Source: Hypomesus transpacificus
Lineage: Eukaryota > Chordata > Actinopteri > Osmeriformes > Osmeridae
Assembly (NCBI RefSeq): GCF_021917145.1
Contig: NC_061061.1
Location: 15,267,484 to 15,331,483, forward strand
Direction of reading: 5' to 3'
Length of the DNA stretch: 64,000 bases
In this document: in pieces, positions 62,040 through 64,000 of the stretch
How positions within the stretch are numbered: position 1 is the first letter of the stretch
How the letters are laid out: the number at the start of each line of letters is the position of its first letter
The notes under the pieces: model-generated
Told to the model about the DNA's origin: nothing
Databases searched by the model: none
What the model saw: only the letters and a program-made list of their open reading frames with translations
Made by a program: the position numbers and the translations under genes

Positions 62040-62570
62040 ATGAAAGTAGCAATAAAAAGGATCCAGTTGTAAATGGAGGTGTAAAGACCCCAAATCCTGA
62101 GTTTGAGGATGAATGTATTTAGCAGGCACAATTGTGTTAAAAGCTGGTCTGTAATCAATAAACAGCCTCCCCATGTATTTGTCATGCTTGTCCAGGTGGG
62201 AGGGGGCAATGTCCATAGATCCATTGGGGCAGTATGGGAATTACAAGGGGCCACAGGCATCAGGAAGGGGGGAGCAGATGTGAGATCAGCGTAACCGCTC
62301 AAAGCACTTCATGATGGTGGAGGTCAAAGGTTACAGGGTGGCAAGGCAGTCAAGCAGGTAATGAAAGGTTTCTTGGATACGGGGACAATTGTTGTCTGTT
62401 GTCAGCAAGAGGGGACAGCAGATTGGTTCAGAGAGAGGCTGAGTACAGAGGTGCTTATCTATGCTACCTGGTCGGAACACACAGGGAGGACACTGAATGC
62501 CATCTGGCTCTGGTGACTTCTGAGAATTGACTCTTTCCAGAGCTCTCAACAGCCGTAGGTATGGAGTCTA
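62040..62570 (-). mobile_element. Decayed LINE reverse-transcriptase fragment
   Basis: Minus-strand frames read in order EPDGIQC (compare the xGPDGI box), then a degenerate stretch, then TIMKCFERL, then LDKHDKYMGRLFIDYRPAFNTIV (shown here only as a family cue; the FID-x-x-x-AFNTI core is the RT motif), then LRIWGL. That order matches the RT domain of L2/CR1-type non-LTR elements common in fish. It is broken by frameshifts and stops and lacks the YADD region. Confidence 0.7.
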
Positions 62571-62819
62571 GTGACAGAGTTCTGGTTTCCTGGTCTTCAG
62601 CTAGACTTGCTGAAGGAATGGTGTTGCTCTTCTCAAACTGTAGGTAAGTGGTGTTAAGCATATTGTGAAGAGAGGCGACGGACTGGGCTTTACTGCTAAC
62701 TCAGTCCACTCCACATGTGCCTGGGGCTGGAGATGTAATAGTGGGACTCCAACTTATAGGCTCATTTAGCATCTCTGATGACCTTCCGAAGGCCTTCCGA
62801 AAGTCAGGTATCTAGACAA

Positions 62820-62969
62820 TTGGACAACTGGACAATCGATTCCTGGCAGTGCAAAATGACGTTGTGTCCTTGGGCAAGGCACTTCACCCTACTGGTCTCG
62901 GGGGAGTATCCCTGTACTTACTGTGAGTCGCTCTGGATAAGAGCATCTGCTAAATGACTAAAATGTAAA
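62820..62969 (+). mobile_element. tRNA-derived teleost SINE, copy 8 (5' truncated)
   Basis: Keeps the body (GACGTTGTGTCCTTGGGCAA) and the tail CTAAATGACTAAAATG followed by an A-rich end. The tRNA-like head is largely lost. Confidence 0.8.
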
Positions 62970-64000
62970 AAAAAAAAGTAAAACACCGAACTCTCCGTTT
63001 ACAAAACCTAGCAAGTGGATGTTTATCTACTATCTGTTTATCAGTGGAGGCTGGTCCATTAGAGGCAGAAGAGGATGCTCCTCCTTTATTTTTTAAAGGC
63101 GAGAGTAATATCCAGATATAAAAAAAGACTAATTGGTTGAAATAAACCATTACCTAATTTTAGTACAATTTATTAAAAAAATTCTCTCTTTGTAAAGAAA
63201 TCGATTATTTAAATTCAGATTAAAATGCTTTAATAGCGTCACCTGCAGGTAGAGGGGAAAGGGCTGTGTGAAGGAGGGGGGCAGAGCATATGCTATAAGT
63301 AGATAAGTTGCTTAAGTAGCTATAAAATAACACGACGCAGTTGGTCGGTTTTCCTCATGTCATCCCCAATTTGATACTACACTGTAGTCTATATCGTATT
63401 TAATTTTGTAAGTTCTCTTGTGTAGTGAAATAATTCCAAGTCTCGTAGTGGAGAAAAATGTTAAGTCCTGACAAGTCAAAAATAAGGCTGAGTCCAAACG
63501 TTTAAAATGATTATAAATCCAAAACAAATGCACTGGAACTCAGAGTTTTGATGCAAAGGTTTATTCAGACACAGGGTGACAAAAGTATCCAAGTGAGTGT
63601 GCTACCAAGACCAGACTGGCAAGTTTTCTCCAGACATTCACATATATATTTTCTTCCTATTATTTGTGTCAATTTTGCTATTGGTACCTTTCTGTTGGTG
63701 TCAATTTCTACGCTTTGTCACCCAATTGGCTCCTCTACTAGGGTTTCTGATTACAGAAGCTGTACCACATTGGCATCTCTGTCCTTACATAAATCTGACC
63801 ATGTTGGGTGTAAACACATCAAATTTATTCTAATTGGTATGGGATGCTCATGCTTTATAAACATAGAAAACCCCTAGACACAGACCTACGCCTGACCTGG
63901 GTACGACAGCTTCAGACATGGCTTGTAGGAGTTCCCGATGCTAGGCCATAAATGTATGTCCTAATTTACGGCTAGGCCTCTGCATTCCTTTGAGTGGTAT
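62970..64000. other. Window end, intergenic
   Basis: CAGTGGAGGCTGGTCCATTA at 63043, followed by GAGGATGCTCCTCC, looks like one end of a hAT-type fish repeat, but no partner end was found. The rest is AT-rich with no coding exon recognised. Confidence 0.45.

Overview
This window is vertebrate nuclear DNA, almost certainly from a teleost fish. Genes are split by short GT-AG introns. Intergenic DNA is full of CA/GT, GACA, CT and long poly-G/poly-C microsatellites. A tRNA-derived SINE typical of ray-finned fish recurs at least eight times. F-type (eel fucolectin type) lectins and a MGQLS-type FXYD protein also point to teleosts. I cannot name the species; the genome style would suit a smelt- or salmon-grade fish, but that is only a guess. 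Start sites, exon joins and reading frames were worked out by hand. All eight coding models below close in frame from ATG to stop.

Layout. 1-6.9 kb: no gene recognised, repeats only. 6.9-22.34 kb, minus strand: smarcc1 (BAF155, a core subunit of the SWI/SNF-BAF chromatin remodeller), 28 coding exons and 1114 codons, with a long 3' UTR. 22.34-29.88 kb: a head-to-tail duplication with a period of exactly 3770 bp. Each unit carries one complete five-exon gene for a secreted protein with two F-type lectin domains (315 aa). By eye the copies differ at only three bases. The left edge of the duplicated unit is the smarcc1 start codon. The right edge lies in the centre of a large palindromic transposon-like element (29405-30287). 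30.9-34.45 kb, minus strand: a Siglec/CD22-like single V-set receptor (230 aa), with a THAP-bearing, TTAA-flanked Kolobok-like element in its last intron. 35.0-44.8 kb, plus strand: hpn (hepsin, 423 aa). 46.2-49.05 kb, plus strand: an unassigned small Ig-like membrane glycoprotein (191 aa). 50.5-53.3 kb and 58.6-61.4 kb, plus strand: two FXYD regulators of Na,K-ATPase (69 and 88 aa). 61.4-64 kb: intergenic, with a decayed LINE and SINE remains.

The hpn-FXYD-FXYD order plus a CD22/MAG-like Ig gene matches human 19q13.12 (HPN, FXYD3/1/7/5, MAG, CD22). smarcc1 (human 3p21) is therefore joined to this block by a lineage rearrangement. These genes form no operon-like system; they share mainly cell-surface and secreted roles.

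The most interesting part is the very recent lectin duplication. Its junction welds the centre of a ~425-bp-arm inverted repeat to the smarcc1 start codon. This leaves a second, orphan smarcc1 promoter pointing antisense through lectin copy 1. In both lectin copies the fucose-binding residues are split between the two domains. Other notable points are mobile elements clustered next to 5' splice sites, and departures from the FXYD signature in both FXYD genes.
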